Below, piece after piece: positions 9,385 through 18,709 of a DNA stretch of 64,000 bases; the stretch's first letter is position 1; each line of letters opens with the position of its first letter. The notes under the pieces are model-generated. The model was not told the origin of the DNA and did not search any database. It saw only the letters and a program-made list of their open reading frames with translations. The stretch comes from an uncultured Clostridia bacterium (lineage in GTDB: Bacteria; Bacillota; Clostridia; TANB77; CAG-508), in assembly GCA_934182465.1 (NCBI GenBank), contig CAKPRG010000002.1:1-64000 (forward strand), read 5' to 3'. A program made the translations under genes and the position numbers.

Positions 9385-9867
9385 ATGGCTATTAGAAATT
9401 TAAGATATGAAGGAGATGAAATCCTTAGCAAAAGAGCAAGAGAAATAGAAAATATAGATGAAAAAATAAAAGAATTAGCTCAAGACATGATGGAAACAAT
9501 GCACAAATTTGATGGTGTAGGATTAGCTGCACCACAAGTTGGAATTTTAAAAAGATTAATAGTAATTGATTTATATGAAGATGGAACACAATATACTTTA
9601 ATTAATCCTGTTATTATAAAAGAAAAAGGCGAGCAACTAGTAGATGAAGGTTGTTTAAGTTTTCCAAATAAATTCGGAAAAGTAAAAAGACCAAAAGAAG
9701 TGGTTGTAGAAGCATTAGATATAAACGGAAAAAAAGTAAAAATAAAAGCAAAAGATTTATTAGCACAAGCATTATGCCATGAAATAGATCACTTAAATGG
9801 TATTGTGTTTGTTAAAAGAGTTGAACCTGGTACTTTAGAAACAATATCTCCTGAAAACAGGAGATAG
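9385..9867 (+). CDS. def: peptide deformylase
   Basis: 160 residues. All three catalytic motifs are intact: GVGLAAPQVG (about 45-54), EGCLSFP (about 91-97) with the metal-binding Cys, and HEIDHLNG (about 132-139) with the metal-binding His pair and catalytic Glu. It removes the formyl group from nascent proteins and pairs functionally with fmt, which follows 36 bases later. The short length and EGCLSFP wording fit the type 1 enzymes. Confidence 0.97.
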   Translation: MAIRNLRYEGDEILSKRAREIENIDEKIKELAQDMMETMHKFDGVGLAAPQVGILKRLIVIDLYEDGTQYTLINPVIIKEKGEQLVDEGCLSFPNKFGKVKRPKEVVVEALDINGKKVKIKAKDLLAQALCHEIDHLNGIVFVKRVEPGTLETISPENRR

Positions 9868-9903
9868 TTTTGGAATAAATTTAGAATTAAAGGTGGTTTG
9901 AAA

Positions 9904-10920
9904 ATGAGAATTCTTTTTATGGGGACTCCAGATTTTGCTGCAGAGTCATTAAAAGCAATTGTTGAAAGTAAATATGAAGTTTGTGGAGTAGTAACAAATC
10001 CAGACAGACCAAAGGGAAGAGGAATGAAAATGTTATATTCCCCAGTTAAAGAATATGCTCTAGAGAAAAATTTAAAAATATTTCAACCAGAGAAAATAAC
10101 TAATAACGAGGAATTCAAAAATGAAATAAGAGAACTAAATCCAGATATAGCATGTGTAGTTGCTTATGGAAAAATTTTACCAAAATCATTTTTAAAAATT
10201 CCTCGTTTAGGATGTATAAATGTTCATGGATCTTTATTGCCACAATATAGAGGAGCTGCCCCTATTCAATGGGCTGTTTTAAATGGAGATAAAGAAACAG
10301 GAATAACAACTATGTATATGAATGAAAAAATGGACGCAGGAGATATAATTCTTCAAGAAAAGGTTAAAATAGATGAAGATGAAACAACTGGTGAGCTATG
10401 GCAAAAATTATCAAGTTTAGGTGCTAAAATGTTAGTAGATACTTTAAAACAAATTGAAAATGGTACAGCACCAAGAATAATACAACCAGAAGAATTTACA
10501 ATTGCACCTATGTTAAATAAAGAAATGGCCAAAATAGACTGGAATGAAAAAAACGCTAAAGAAATTAAAAATTTAGTTAGAGGCTTAAATCCAATAATGG
10601 GAGCCTTTACAAATTTTAATGGCAAAAAAATTAAATTTTGGAAAGTTCAAGTTCTGGAAGAAGAGGAAATTATAGATAAATTAGCAAAACAAGAAGAATT
10701 AACAACAGGAAATAAAATAGATAAAAATGAATTACAAAAAAGAATATCAAATATTGAAAATGGAACAGTTGTATATAGCTCTGCAAAAGATGGATTATTC
10801 ATAAAAGCACAAAATGGTTATATTAGTGTATTAGAAATTCAAGGTGAAAATTCAAAAAGAATGAATATTAATGATTTTTTAAGAGGAAATAATGTAGATG
10901 TAGGAAATATTTTTGAATAA
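9904..10920 (+). CDS. fmt: methionyl-tRNA formyltransferase
   Basis: 338 residues from ATG 9904, seven bases after AGGTGG; the in-frame TTG at 9898 sits too close to the Shine-Dalgarno. N-terminal formyltransferase domain: MGTPDFAAESL (6-16), catalytic segment HGSLLPQYRGAAPIQWA (about 108-124), MDAGDI (about 143-148). The C-terminal domain (about 203 on) binds tRNA and carries a Glu/Lys-rich insertion at about 252-285. It formylates initiator Met-tRNA using 10-formyl-THF, which fhs at 15467 can supply. Confidence 0.96.
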   Translation: MRILFMGTPDFAAESLKAIVESKYEVCGVVTNPDRPKGRGMKMLYSPVKEYALEKNLKIFQPEKITNNEEFKNEIRELNPDIACVVAYGKILPKSFLKIPRLGCINVHGSLLPQYRGAAPIQWAVLNGDKETGITTMYMNEKMDAGDIILQEKVKIDEDETTGELWQKLSSLGAKMLVDTLKQIENGTAPRIIQPEEFTIAPMLNKEMAKIDWNEKNAKEIKNLVRGLNPIMGAFTNFNGKKIKFWKVQVLEEEEIIDKLAKQEELTTGNKIDKNELQKRISNIENGTVVYSSAKDGLFIKAQNGYISVLEIQGENSKRMNINDFLRGNNVDVGNIFE

Positions 10921-10933
10921 AAAGTATTTTTAC

Positions 10934-10962
10934 TTGCACAAAGAATAGTATATTGTTATACT
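10934..10962 (+). promoter_or_regulatory. sigma-A type promoter for the asp23 operon
   Basis: TTGCAC (10934-10939), 17-base spacer, TATACT (10957-10962), 25 bases before the asp23-family start. A good match judged by eye. Confidence 0.65.
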
Positions 10963-10987
10963 TATTTATATAAAAGGAGGTCTTTTA

Positions 10988-11419
10988 ATGGACGAAAATA
11001 ATGAAAATAAAAAACCAGAAGAAAACATAGAAGAAAATGTTGGAGAAATTTCTGGAAATGATGGTGTTAAAATAGCAAATGATGCTATTGCAACTTATGC
11101 AGGAATAGCAGTTTCAGAAGTACAAGGTGTATATGGAATGTCAGGAACTTTTGCTGGAATAACAGAAGCTTTAATTGGAAAAAAGAATTTAGGAAAAGGA
11201 ATAAAAGTTGATGCAGATGAAAAATCTGCAAAAATAGATGTAAATATTATTGTAGAATATGGTGCAAGAATTCCAGATGTTGCTTTCGAAATTCAAACAA
11301 GAGTAAAAAAATCGGTAGAAACAATGACAGGTTTAAAAGTATCAGAAGTTAATGTTCATGTACAAGGAGTTCATGCAATTACAGAAAAAGATCAAGAAGA
11401 AACAGATAATCAACAATAA
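10988..11419 (+). CDS. Asp23/Gls24 family envelope stress protein
   Basis: 143 residues. After an acidic N-terminus the Asp23 core runs from about 24: VKIANDAIATYAGIAVSEV (about 27-45), then INIIVEYGARIPDVA-like and VNVHVQGV near the end. In Staphylococcus Asp23 is anchored at the membrane by AmaP and its loss triggers the cell-wall stress response. The next two genes, AmaP-like and DUF2273, are the usual partners, so this is the canonical cluster. AAAGGAGG precedes the ATG. Confidence 0.92.
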   Translation: MDENNENKKPEENIEENVGEISGNDGVKIANDAIATYAGIAVSEVQGVYGMSGTFAGITEALIGKKNLGKGIKVDADEKSAKIDVNIIVEYGARIPDVAFEIQTRVKKSVETMTGLKVSEVNVHVQGVHAITEKDQEETDNQQ

Positions 11420-11448
11420 ATATAGCAATATATGGGAGGAATATAAAA

Positions 11449-12075
11449 ATGAAATTTTTAGAAAGATTTTCACTAAGATTATTTTCAATAATTATAATAG
11501 TAATCTCAATAATAACAATGTTAATTGCTTTAAATGTTTTACATTTAGATGTAGTACCAAATATGATTAGTTATGCAATAGAAACAGAAATGTCTACAAG
11601 AATAACAATAATAGTATCTGCAGTATTAATTTTATTAGGAATTAAATCTCTATGTGCAAGATTAAAACCAATTGATGAAGCTAAAAATGGTATCGTTTTA
11701 GAAAATGCAAGTGGTAAATTAATAATATCAAAAGAGAGTTTAGAAAATTTAATATCTAGTGTATCAAAAAATATACCTGGAGCAGAATCAATAACAAGTA
11801 GAACTGTTTTAGATAAAGATAGAAATTTAAAAGTATATGTTACTACAGTTGTAAGTGGTGATGTTGTACTTAAAGATATTTCAACAGATTTACAAAAAAG
11901 AATAAAAGAAGCTATGAAAAAAACAGCTGACTTAGAAGTAAAAGAAGTTAATATAAAAATAAAAAATATTACAAATAAAAAATCTAGACCAAAAATAGAA
12001 GAACCACAAACTACAAACTTAACAGAAAAAACAAATGAAGAAGTTAATAATGAAATTGATAATGGAGAGGAGTAA
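11449..12075 (+). CDS. amaP: AmaP, membrane anchor for the Asp23 protein
   Basis: 208 residues with two N-terminal membrane helices (about 8-30 and 48-66), then a cytoplasmic Asp23-like domain (about 80-170) and an acidic, low-complexity tail. This is the AmaP architecture: the helices hold the protein in the membrane and the soluble part recruits Asp23. It lies 29 bases after the Asp23 gene and six bases before the DUF2273 gene, in one operon. A strong GGGAGGA precedes the ATG. Confidence 0.9.
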   Translation: MKFLERFSLRLFSIIIIVISIITMLIALNVLHLDVVPNMISYAIETEMSTRITIIVSAVLILLGIKSLCARLKPIDEAKNGIVLENASGKLIISKESLENLISSVSKNIPGAESITSRTVLDKDRNLKVYVTTVVSGDVVLKDISTDLQKRIKEAMKKTADLEVKEVNIKIKNITNKKSRPKIEEPQTTNLTEKTNEEVNNEIDNGEE

Positions 12076-12081
12076 TTATAT

Positions 12082-12297
12082 ATGGACGAAAAACCAGATA
12101 GTTTAATGGATTTTATTGTAAAATATAAAGGTGCTATTATCGGTGGAGCTATTGCTGTTTTATTAGTTTGTACAGGATTATTTAAATTATTAGTAGCACT
12201 TATAGTTATTGCTGGAGGAATTTTATTAGGAAACTATGTTCAAAAAAATAAAGATACAGTAAAAGAAACATTAAAAAATTTTATAGATAAATTTTAA
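12082..12297 (+). CDS. DUF2273 small membrane protein of the asp23 operon
   Basis: 71 residues with one long glycine- and alanine-containing hydrophobic stretch (about 15-50), probably two short helices, and a Lys-rich C-terminus. Family DUF2273 is nearly always found beside asp23 and amaP. Its role in the Asp23 complex is unknown; a structural part of the membrane complex is a fair guess. GGAGAGGAG precedes the ATG. Confidence 0.88.
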   Translation: MDEKPDSLMDFIVKYKGAIIGGAIAVLLVCTGLFKLLVALIVIAGGILLGNYVQKNKDTVKETLKNFIDKF

Positions 12298-12326
12298 TAA
12301 ATATATAGTAAAAATTGGAGGAATTT

Positions 12327-12740
12327 ATGCAAAGAACAGCAATGAGAGAACTAGCTTTTAAACTAGTTTATGAAATGGAAGTACAAAAAGATGAAAATCA
12401 AATGGATATATTTTTAGAAAACAATGAAATTACAGATGAAAAAGTTATAGAATACTTAAAAGATATTCAAAATGGTATTATTGAACATTCTGAAGAAATA
12501 GATAATTTAATAAAAAATAATTTAAAAGAAAATTGGAGTTTAAATAGAATTTCAAAAATTAATTTAAGTTTAATTAAAATAGCTATTTATGAAATGATTT
12601 ACAAAAATCTACCATATAAAGTTGCTATTAATGAAGTAGTAGAACTTGCTAAGAAATATGCAGATGATTCTGCACCAGTATTTATTAATGGAATTTTAGC
12701 TAGTGTTGTTAAAGAGAAAAATTTAAATGGAGATAACTAA
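12327..12740 (+). CDS. nusB: transcription antitermination factor NusB
   Basis: 137 residues from ATG 12327, four bases after GGAGGA; an in-frame TTG at 12315 overlaps the Shine-Dalgarno and is not used. The all-helical NusB pattern is clear: an RxxA(x)RELAFKLVYEME start and NEVVELAKKYADDSAPVFINGIL near 103-125. NusB with NusE binds boxA to support rRNA antitermination. The stop codon TAA shares one base with the xseA start (TAATG), so the two are translationally coupled. Confidence 0.95.
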   Translation: MQRTAMRELAFKLVYEMEVQKDENQMDIFLENNEITDEKVIEYLKDIQNGIIEHSEEIDNLIKNNLKENWSLNRISKINLSLIKIAIYEMIYKNLPYKVAINEVVELAKKYADDSAPVFINGILASVVKEKNLNGDN

Positions 12741-13927
12741 TGAAAATAGATCCTATTACAGTTACGGAACTAAACAAATATATGAAAGATAAAGTTGAAA
12801 TGGACGAATTTCTAAATAATGTTTTAGTTAAAGGTGAAATTTCTAATTACAAACACCACTATACAGGCCATTTATACTTTACTTTAAAAGATGAAAAATC
12901 TTTAATAAAATGCATAATGTTTAAATCATCAGCTATAAATTTAAAATTCGAACCAAAAGATGGTATGAAAGTTATTGTATATGGAACTGTATCTGTTTTT
13001 GAAAGAGATGGAGTTTACCAAATTTATTGCAGAGGAATGCAAGAAGATGGAATGGGAAGTCTATATACAGCGTATGAGGAATTAAAAAAGAAACTACAAT
13101 TAGAAGGTTTATTTGATGAAAGCCACAAAAAGAAAATTCCTTTTATGCCAAAAGTAATAGGAGTTTTAACATCAAATACAGGAGCTGTTATTAGAGATAT
13201 TATAAATGTATCTACGAGAAGAAATCCAAATGTATGTATTAGACTTTATCCAGTACCTGTTCAAGGACCAGGAGCAGCAGAAAAAATTGCTAAAGCCATA
13301 CAAGATATGAATGAAAAAAAATTGGCAGACGTATTAATTGTTGCAAGAGGTGGAGGATCCCTAGAAGATTTATGGCCATTTAATGAAGAAATAGTAGCAA
13401 GAGCAATATATGCTTCAGAATTACCTGTAATTTCAGCTGTAGGACATGAAACAGATTTTACAATCGCAGATTTCGTAGCAGATTTAAGAGCACCAACACC
13501 ATCTGCAGCAGCAGAACTTGCTGTGACTGATGTGAGTGAACTAGAAAATACTTTAAAATTATACAAAGATAGATTAAAGATGGCATTAAGTAGAAAAACA
13601 CAAATAATGCGTTTAAGATATGAAAAATGTATGAATTCAAAAGCATATAAATTTCCAAAGCAATACATAAATGAGCAATATGTATTGGTAGATAATAAAT
13701 GCAGAAAAATGGAAAATTTAGTATTACAAAAATTAAAAGATTCAAAATTAAGCGCTACTAAATGGATAACAAAATTAGATACATTAAGTCCTTTAAAAAC
13801 TTTAACAAGAGGATATTGTTTAACAGAATCTGAAGGAAAGTTAATTACAAATGCAGAAGATTTAAGTTCTGGTATGAATGTAAATTTAAGATTTCAAGAT
13901 GGAGATAAACAAGCTATAATAAAGTGA
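12740..13927 (+). CDS. xseA: exodeoxyribonuclease VII large subunit
   Basis: 395 residues. The N-terminal OB domain (about 1-105) contains KGEISNYKHHYTGHLYFTLKD. The catalytic domain has IGVLTSNTGAVIRDI (about 139-153), DVLIVARGGGSLEDLWPFN (about 198-216) and AVGHETDFTIADFVADLRAPTP (key residues His and Asp, about 234-255). It degrades single-stranded DNA together with XseB. xseB is displaced 760 bases downstream by a small membrane protein gene. Confidence 0.97.
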   Translation: MKIDPITVTELNKYMKDKVEMDEFLNNVLVKGEISNYKHHYTGHLYFTLKDEKSLIKCIMFKSSAINLKFEPKDGMKVIVYGTVSVFERDGVYQIYCRGMQEDGMGSLYTAYEELKKKLQLEGLFDESHKKKIPFMPKVIGVLTSNTGAVIRDIINVSTRRNPNVCIRLYPVPVQGPGAAEKIAKAIQDMNEKKLADVLIVARGGGSLEDLWPFNEEIVARAIYASELPVISAVGHETDFTIADFVADLRAPTPSAAAELAVTDVSELENTLKLYKDRLKMALSRKTQIMRLRYEKCMNSKAYKFPKQYINEQYVLVDNKCRKMENLVLQKLKDSKLSATKWITKLDTLSPLKTLTRGYCLTESEGKLITNAEDLSSGMNVNLRFQDGDKQAIIK

Positions 13928-14097
13928 CAGATGATTAAATTTTACTTAGTTTTTATAATAAATGCAGATATAAAGTATAAATATAAAATACAAATTATAA
14001 AATGTAAAATTTATAAAAAGCTAAATAATTGTAATCTTCTTTCAATTTATTATTATATAAAAATTGAAAAATTAAAAACAAAAGAAGGAGAGAAAAA

Positions 14098-14631
14098 ATG
14101 GAAAATAAAAGAAATAATAAAAAGAAACAAAGTAGTTTTTTAAGAAAGTTATTATTATGCGTACCAGCATTATGTGTTATTGCAGTTGTCGCAACATTTT
14201 ATATGATTTTTGATATGAACAAAAAAATCGAAGAAAAAAATTATAATGTTGACAATATAAACAATGAATCTGAAAATAATACATCAAATGATGAAAATAG
14301 TGCAGATAATGAAAATACAAACTATGTAAATGCATCAAATTCAACAGCTAATAATAATTCTACAAATAATAATTCAAGCAATAATTCAAAAAACACAAGC
14401 ACAAGTGTTTCTGAGAATAAAGAGCCAGTTGGAAACTTGACAGATTCAACAGACAAAAAGGAACAAGCAATAAATTTAGTTAAGAAAAATTGGGGAGATG
14501 ATAATACTGTTTTGTTTGATTGTTATGTAAATAGTAATGATGAATACATAGTTACAGTAAGTAGCACATCTGGTAAGGTTATTTCTTATTATAAAGTTGA
14601 TTTAGAAAAAGGAAAAATAGATTTATATTAA
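14098..14631 (+). CDS. single-pass membrane protein with Asn/Ser linker, function unknown
   Basis: 177 residues. A Lys/Asn-rich start is followed by one membrane helix (about 19-39), a low-complexity Asn-Ser-Thr linker (about 50-108) and a C-terminal domain of about 60 residues (KKEQAINLVKKNWGDDNTVLF...) that resembles a PepSY-like small domain. The layout puts the domain outside the cell. It interrupts the usual xseA-xseB pair. AAGGAGAG precedes the ATG. Family identity is not established. Confidence 0.75.
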   Translation: MENKRNNKKKQSSFLRKLLLCVPALCVIAVVATFYMIFDMNKKIEEKNYNVDNINNESENNTSNDENSADNENTNYVNASNSTANNNSTNNNSSNNSKNTSTSVSENKEPVGNLTDSTDKKEQAINLVKKNWGDDNTVLFDCYVNSNDEYIVTVSSTSGKVISYYKVDLEKGKIDLY

Positions 14632-14686
14632 TTTTAAATTATTGAATTAAAAAAATCTTATAAATATACAAAATTGAGGAGCGAGT

Positions 14687-14911
14687 ATGAGCAAAAGTGA
14701 AAAAAATTTTGAAGAATTAATTACAGAATTAGAAGACATCACAAATAAACTAGAAAAAGATAATTTAACATTAGATGATTCTGTTCAATTGTTTGAAAAA
14801 GGAATGAAAATATCTAAGGAATGTAATGAAAAATTAGAGAGTGCAGAAAAAAGAATTACAATGTTAATTAATGCAGAGACAGGAGAAGAAGAAAATTTTA
14901 CTGTAGAATAA
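14687..14911 (+). CDS. xseB: exodeoxyribonuclease VII small subunit
   Basis: 74 residues, typical size. The signature FEELITELEDITNKLE at about 7-22, followed by LDDSVQLFEKGMKISKEC, defines the family. It forms a helical hairpin that binds XseA in a complex with several copies of the small subunit. GAGGAGCG precedes the ATG. In many clostridia ispA follows xseB; here a PAP2-like gene follows directly. Confidence 0.95.
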   Translation: MSKSEKNFEELITELEDITNKLEKDNLTLDDSVQLFEKGMKISKECNEKLESAEKRITMLINAETGEEENFTVE

Positions 14912-14980
14912 ATATAATTTTTAATAGTGAGTGTATAAATTAATTTATTATACACTTAAAAATTTTTAATGGAGAATAGT

Positions 14981-15421
14981 ATGGACACATTTAAACAAAT
15001 CGTAACTAATAAATGTTTAATAATACCATTATGTGTATGGTTTTTTATACAAATATTTAAATTTTTAACAGACTTTGTAGTTAACAAAAAAATAAATTTA
15101 AAAAGATTAATGGGAGCAGGTGGAATGCCAAGTTCTCATTCAGCAGTTGTTTGCGCATTGTCTTCTAGTGTGGGAAAAATATATGGATTTGATAGTGGTA
15201 TTTTTGCTATATCAATAATAATGGCTTTTGTTGTTATGTATGATGCAGCAGGGGTTAGAAGAGCAGCAGGAAAGCAAGCTAGTATTTTAAACAAAATAAT
15301 AGAAACACCTGGGTTAACTACAATTCAAGTACAAGAAAAGCTTGTAGAAGTTTTAGGTCATACACCAGTGCAAGTTTTTGTAGGAGCAATTATAGGTTTT
15401 GTTGTAGGAGCAATTTTTTAA
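14981..15421 (+). CDS. divergent PAP2 family membrane protein (YuiD-like, DUF212)
   Basis: 146 residues from ATG 14981, six bases after GGAG; an upstream ATG at 14969 would overlap the Shine-Dalgarno. The family signature GAGGMPSSHSAVVCAL is at about 46-61 and YDAAGVRRAAGKQA at about 87-100, between membrane helices. Such proteins are related to PAP2 phosphatases; the true substrate is not known. The gene sits at the place it commonly has between xseB-ispA and dxs, but ispA and dxs are missing. Confidence 0.9.
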   Translation: MDTFKQIVTNKCLIIPLCVWFFIQIFKFLTDFVVNKKINLKRLMGAGGMPSSHSAVVCALSSSVGKIYGFDSGIFAISIIMAFVVMYDAAGVRRAAGKQASILNKIIETPGLTTIQVQEKLVEVLGHTPVQVFVGAIIGFVVGAIF

Positions 15422-15466
15422 GTAATATGAAAGGTTTGATATATTAATATCAAAAAAGGTAAAAAG

Positions 15467-17128
15467 ATGAACGATTTAGAAATAGCAAGAAGTGTGGAAT
15501 TAGAAAATATAAATAAAATTATTGAAAAATATGGAATTGATGAAGAATATATCGAACAATATGGAAAATATAAAGCAAAAATTCAAAATAAAGTAGTAAA
15601 AAAATTAAATGAAAAAAAAGATGGTAGTTTAATTTTAGTCACATCTATAAATCCAACACCACTTGGAGAAGGAAAAACTACAGTAGCAATTGGATTAGCT
15701 GATGCATTAAATAGATTAGAGAAAAAAGCAGTACTAGCTTTAAGAGAGCCATCTTTAGGACCTGTTTTTGGTATAAAAGGTGGTGCTACAGGTGGTGGAT
15801 ATGCACAAGTTGCTCCAATGGAAGAAATAAATTTACATTTTACAGGTGATATTCATGCGATTACATCTGCAAATAATTTATTATCAGCAATAATTGATAA
15901 TCATATTTTTTATGGTAATAAATTAAATTTTAAAAAAGTAATTTGGAAAAGATGTTTAGATTTAAACGATAGAGCTCTTAGAAAAGTAGAAATTGGATTA
16001 TCAAAAGAAAAAAATATGGTACCAAGGGAAGATGGATTTGATATAAGTGTAGCTTCCGAAATAATGGCAATATTTTGTTTAGCAACAGATTTAACAGATT
16101 TAAAAAGAAGATTAGGAAATATAATAGTTGGCTTTGATAATGATGACAATCCAATTACAGCTAAAGATTTAAAAGCTGATGGAGCTTTAACAGTATTACT
16201 TAAAGATGCGTTTAATCCTAATGTAGTTCAAACACTAGAACATAATTTAGCAATAATACATGGAGGTCCTTTTGCAAATATTGCACATGGTTGTAATAGT
16301 GTTGTTGCAACAAAAATGGCTCTTAAATTGGGTAATTTTGTTGTTACAGAAGCAGGCTTTGGTGCAGATTTAGGAGCAGAAAAATTTGTAGATATTAAAT
16401 CTAGAAAAGCAAATTTAAATCCTGATGTTGCAATATGTGTTGCTACATTAAAAGCTTTAAAATATCATGGTGGGGCAAGCATAGAAGAATGTACTCAAGA
16501 AAATATAGAAGCTTTAAAAACAGGATCTCATAATTTATTAAAGCATATAAATAATTTAAAAAATGTTATGGGAATTAATACAATTGTTGCAATAAATAAA
16601 TATAAAAGTGATTCTGAAAAAGAAATTGAATTACTAACACAGATATTAAAAGAAAATGATGTACAAATTAGTTTAGTAGAAGTTTGGGAAAAAGGAGGAG
16701 AAGGAGCTATTGATTTAGCAAAAAAAGTTGTAGATTTATCTCAAAAATCACAAAAAATTAAATTTGTATATGATTTAGAAGATTCAATAAAAACTAAAAT
16801 AAACAAGGTCGCAACTAAAATTTATGGAGCAGAAAATGTTGAATATTCAGAAAAAGCAGAAGAAGAGATTAAAAATATTGAAAAATTGGGATTATCATAT
16901 TTTCCAGTATGTATAGCAAAAACACAATATTCTTTTTCAGACAATGCTAAAAATTTACTTTGTGATGAACCTTTTACTATACATATTAATGAAATAACAT
17001 TAAAAAATGGGGCAGAATTTATAGTTGCAAAATCAGGAAAGATATTTACAATGCCAGGATTACCAAGAATACCATCTGCTGAGAAAATAGATTTAGATGA
17101 AAATGAGAACATTGTTGGAATTTTCTAA
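15467..17128 (+). CDS. fhs: formate--tetrahydrofolate ligase
   Basis: 553 residues, the usual length. The ATP site TPLGEGKTTVAIGL (about 64-77) is intact, with REPSLGPVFGIKGGA (about 94-108) and FTGDIHAIT (about 129-137) as family signatures. It makes 10-formyl-THF from formate, THF and ATP, for purines, fMet-tRNA and, in acetogens, the methyl branch of the Wood-Ljungdahl pathway. A bidirectional terminator follows. The Shine-Dalgarno is weak (AAAGGT). Confidence 0.97.
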   Translation: MNDLEIARSVELENINKIIEKYGIDEEYIEQYGKYKAKIQNKVVKKLNEKKDGSLILVTSINPTPLGEGKTTVAIGLADALNRLEKKAVLALREPSLGPVFGIKGGATGGGYAQVAPMEEINLHFTGDIHAITSANNLLSAIIDNHIFYGNKLNFKKVIWKRCLDLNDRALRKVEIGLSKEKNMVPREDGFDISVASEIMAIFCLATDLTDLKRRLGNIIVGFDNDDNPITAKDLKADGALTVLLKDAFNPNVVQTLEHNLAIIHGGPFANIAHGCNSVVATKMALKLGNFVVTEAGFGADLGAEKFVDIKSRKANLNPDVAICVATLKALKYHGGASIEECTQENIEALKTGSHNLLKHINNLKNVMGINTIVAINKYKSDSEKEIELLTQILKENDVQISLVEVWEKGGEGAIDLAKKVVDLSQKSQKIKFVYDLEDSIKTKINKVATKIYGAENVEYSEKAEEEIKNIEKLGLSYFPVCIAKTQYSFSDNAKNLLCDEPFTIHINEITLKNGAEFIVAKSGKIFTMPGLPRIPSAEKIDLDENENIVGIF

Positions 17129-17133
17129 AAAAT

Positions 17134-17166
17134 AAAAAACTAACTTGAAAAAGTTAGTTTTTTTTA
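17134..17166. terminator. bidirectional terminator between fhs and the CBM gene
   Basis: Stem AAAAACTAACTT / AAGTTAGTTTTT with a short GAAA loop. It has A on the left and T on the right, so it can end transcripts from both sides of this convergent gene pair. Confidence 0.88.
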
Positions 17167-17188
17167 TGATGTTTATTTTTTTATAATA

Positions 17189-18436
17189 TTAATTATTATC
17201 TGATGAATTAAATTGTTTTTGTAAAAATTTTGGAACTGCAACTAAAGCTTTATAAAATGCTAATTTTACTTTTTTCTTTAAGAAGTAGAATTTATTTAGT
17301 TTTCTTGGACTTATTAATAAATCATTTTGTTCACTCTTAACAACTGATAAGGCAACATTTTCTTCAACCCTTGAATCTTCTTTTTGATGAACAACTTCTT
17401 CTAATAAAGATGGTTCGTTAATAAATTCTTCTGTTTCTTCATCTTCGATAATTGTAAAATCTTTTTTCTTTTCTTGTACTGCTTCGTTTGTTTCAATTTT
17501 ATTGATGCTTTCTGCAACAGTTTCAACTACAGGTGATTGTTCAAACAATTCTTCAATGTTTTCAATCTTACTGAAAGAAGGTGTTACAGGTATTTCTTTT
17601 ATTTCTTCAGTTTGTGTAGATAAGTTTTCAATTAAATTATCTAAATCAAAATTTGCTTCTTTATTATTTAAAGATTGTTCTTGTGTATTTTGATAATATG
17701 GAACTAAAATATCTTCTACTAAAGTAGATGTTTTTTGTACATGAGTAGGGAAGTCTGAAATTTCATCATCTTTAAATTCTAATGTAGCTGGTTCTTCAAT
17801 TTTTGGAACAACATTTTCTATTAAAGCTGTAGCAGAATCTGAATTTGCAATAACAGGACTTAAAATTTCTTCAATTAAAGCATCTAAGTCGAAATTATTT
17901 GTTTTACTTTCTGCTTTTTCATCTTCATAAGGTATAAAAGAAGGAGTAATTGTTTTTTTAGATTCAGATTGTTGCTCAATTGTTTGGACATTATCATCTG
18001 GTAATGAGAATAATTCATCAAATAATAAAGAAATTTCATTTTCTAAATTATTTAATTCTAATTGAGCATTTGAAAGATTTTCTTCTTTGTTTTCAATTTC
18101 TTTTTCAGTAATTGATTCTTCAACTATATTTGATATTTCTTCTTGTTTTTCAATAGGTGAGATATAGTTAAAAGAATTGTTGTTATCCCAATTGTAATTT
18201 TCATTTCTAAAACAGAAATTTAATGTATCAAATTGTTCAATTTTGATTTCTGTTTCAAAACCATTATTAGATTTGTTCATAGCTTTTTCTTGAGTGTGAT
18301 CCCAATTACTACCAAATCCATAAACCATTGTTATTTCATTTGATCCTTCACGTACAAGTCTTCCATTGTAATTTATTTTAGCAGTTTTGTTTTCTACTAA
18401 TTTGTCATTAAAATAAATTTCGTTTGTAAATTCCAT
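17189..18436 (-). CDS. intracellular carbohydrate-binding protein with acidic linker
   Basis: 415 residues. Residues 1-95 look like a starch-binding CBM25/CBM53-type domain: GFGSNWDHTQEKAM (40-53) and FRNENYNWDNNNSFNY (76-91) with the expected Trp residues. The next ~280 residues are acidic and low-complexity, with the short motif NFDLDxLIExL at 181-191 and 262-272 and TPSF before each linker half (164, 285). A basic, hydrophobic C-terminus (about 378-409) looks like an amphipathic helix. There is no signal peptide, so it should be cytoplasmic. One reading is a scaffold that ties glycogen to a partner or the membrane; that is inference. It is convergent with fhs. Confidence 0.78.
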   Translation of the reverse strand: MEFTNEIYFNDKLVENKTAKINYNGRLVREGSNEITMVYGFGSNWDHTQEKAMNKSNNGFETEIKIEQFDTLNFCFRNENYNWDNNNSFNYISPIEKQEEISNIVEESITEKEIENKEENLSNAQLELNNLENEISLLFDELFSLPDDNVQTIEQQSESKKTITPSFIPYEDEKAESKTNNFDLDALIEEILSPVIANSDSATALIENVVPKIEEPATLEFKDDEISDFPTHVQKTSTLVEDILVPYYQNTQEQSLNNKEANFDLDNLIENLSTQTEEIKEIPVTPSFSKIENIEELFEQSPVVETVAESINKIETNEAVQEKKKDFTIIEDEETEEFINEPSLLEEVVHQKEDSRVEENVALSVVKSEQNDLLISPRKLNKFYFLKKKVKLAFYKALVAVPKFLQKQFNSSDNN

Positions 18437-18709
18437 ATTTTTTCTCCTACATATATCATTTATTTTCTACATTATAATAATAAATTAAAAAAATTTCAAT
18501 AAAAAAAGCTTATAAAAACAGAAAAAAACATTAAATTTTAATAACAATATTACAACTATATTACAATATTGAAGATGAAATATGGAATAAAATTTTAAAA
18601 TAAGGAAATGCTAGTTATAACTGGAAAAAATTAATAAGATAAATCAAATTTAGAAAGGAGAGTATGATTCAATTTAATTTAATAATAAATAAAATCATAC
18701 AAAATAAAA

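Noticed and set aside
11352..11570. Open frame overlapping asp23 and amaP
   Set aside because: Out of frame with both supported genes, which explain the region fully; composition is Asn/Lys/Ile noise.
13931..14143. Possible 70-residue open frame after xseA
   Set aside because: Low-complexity Ile/Lys/Tyr sequence, no ribosome binding site, and its end overlaps the supported gene at 14098 in another frame.
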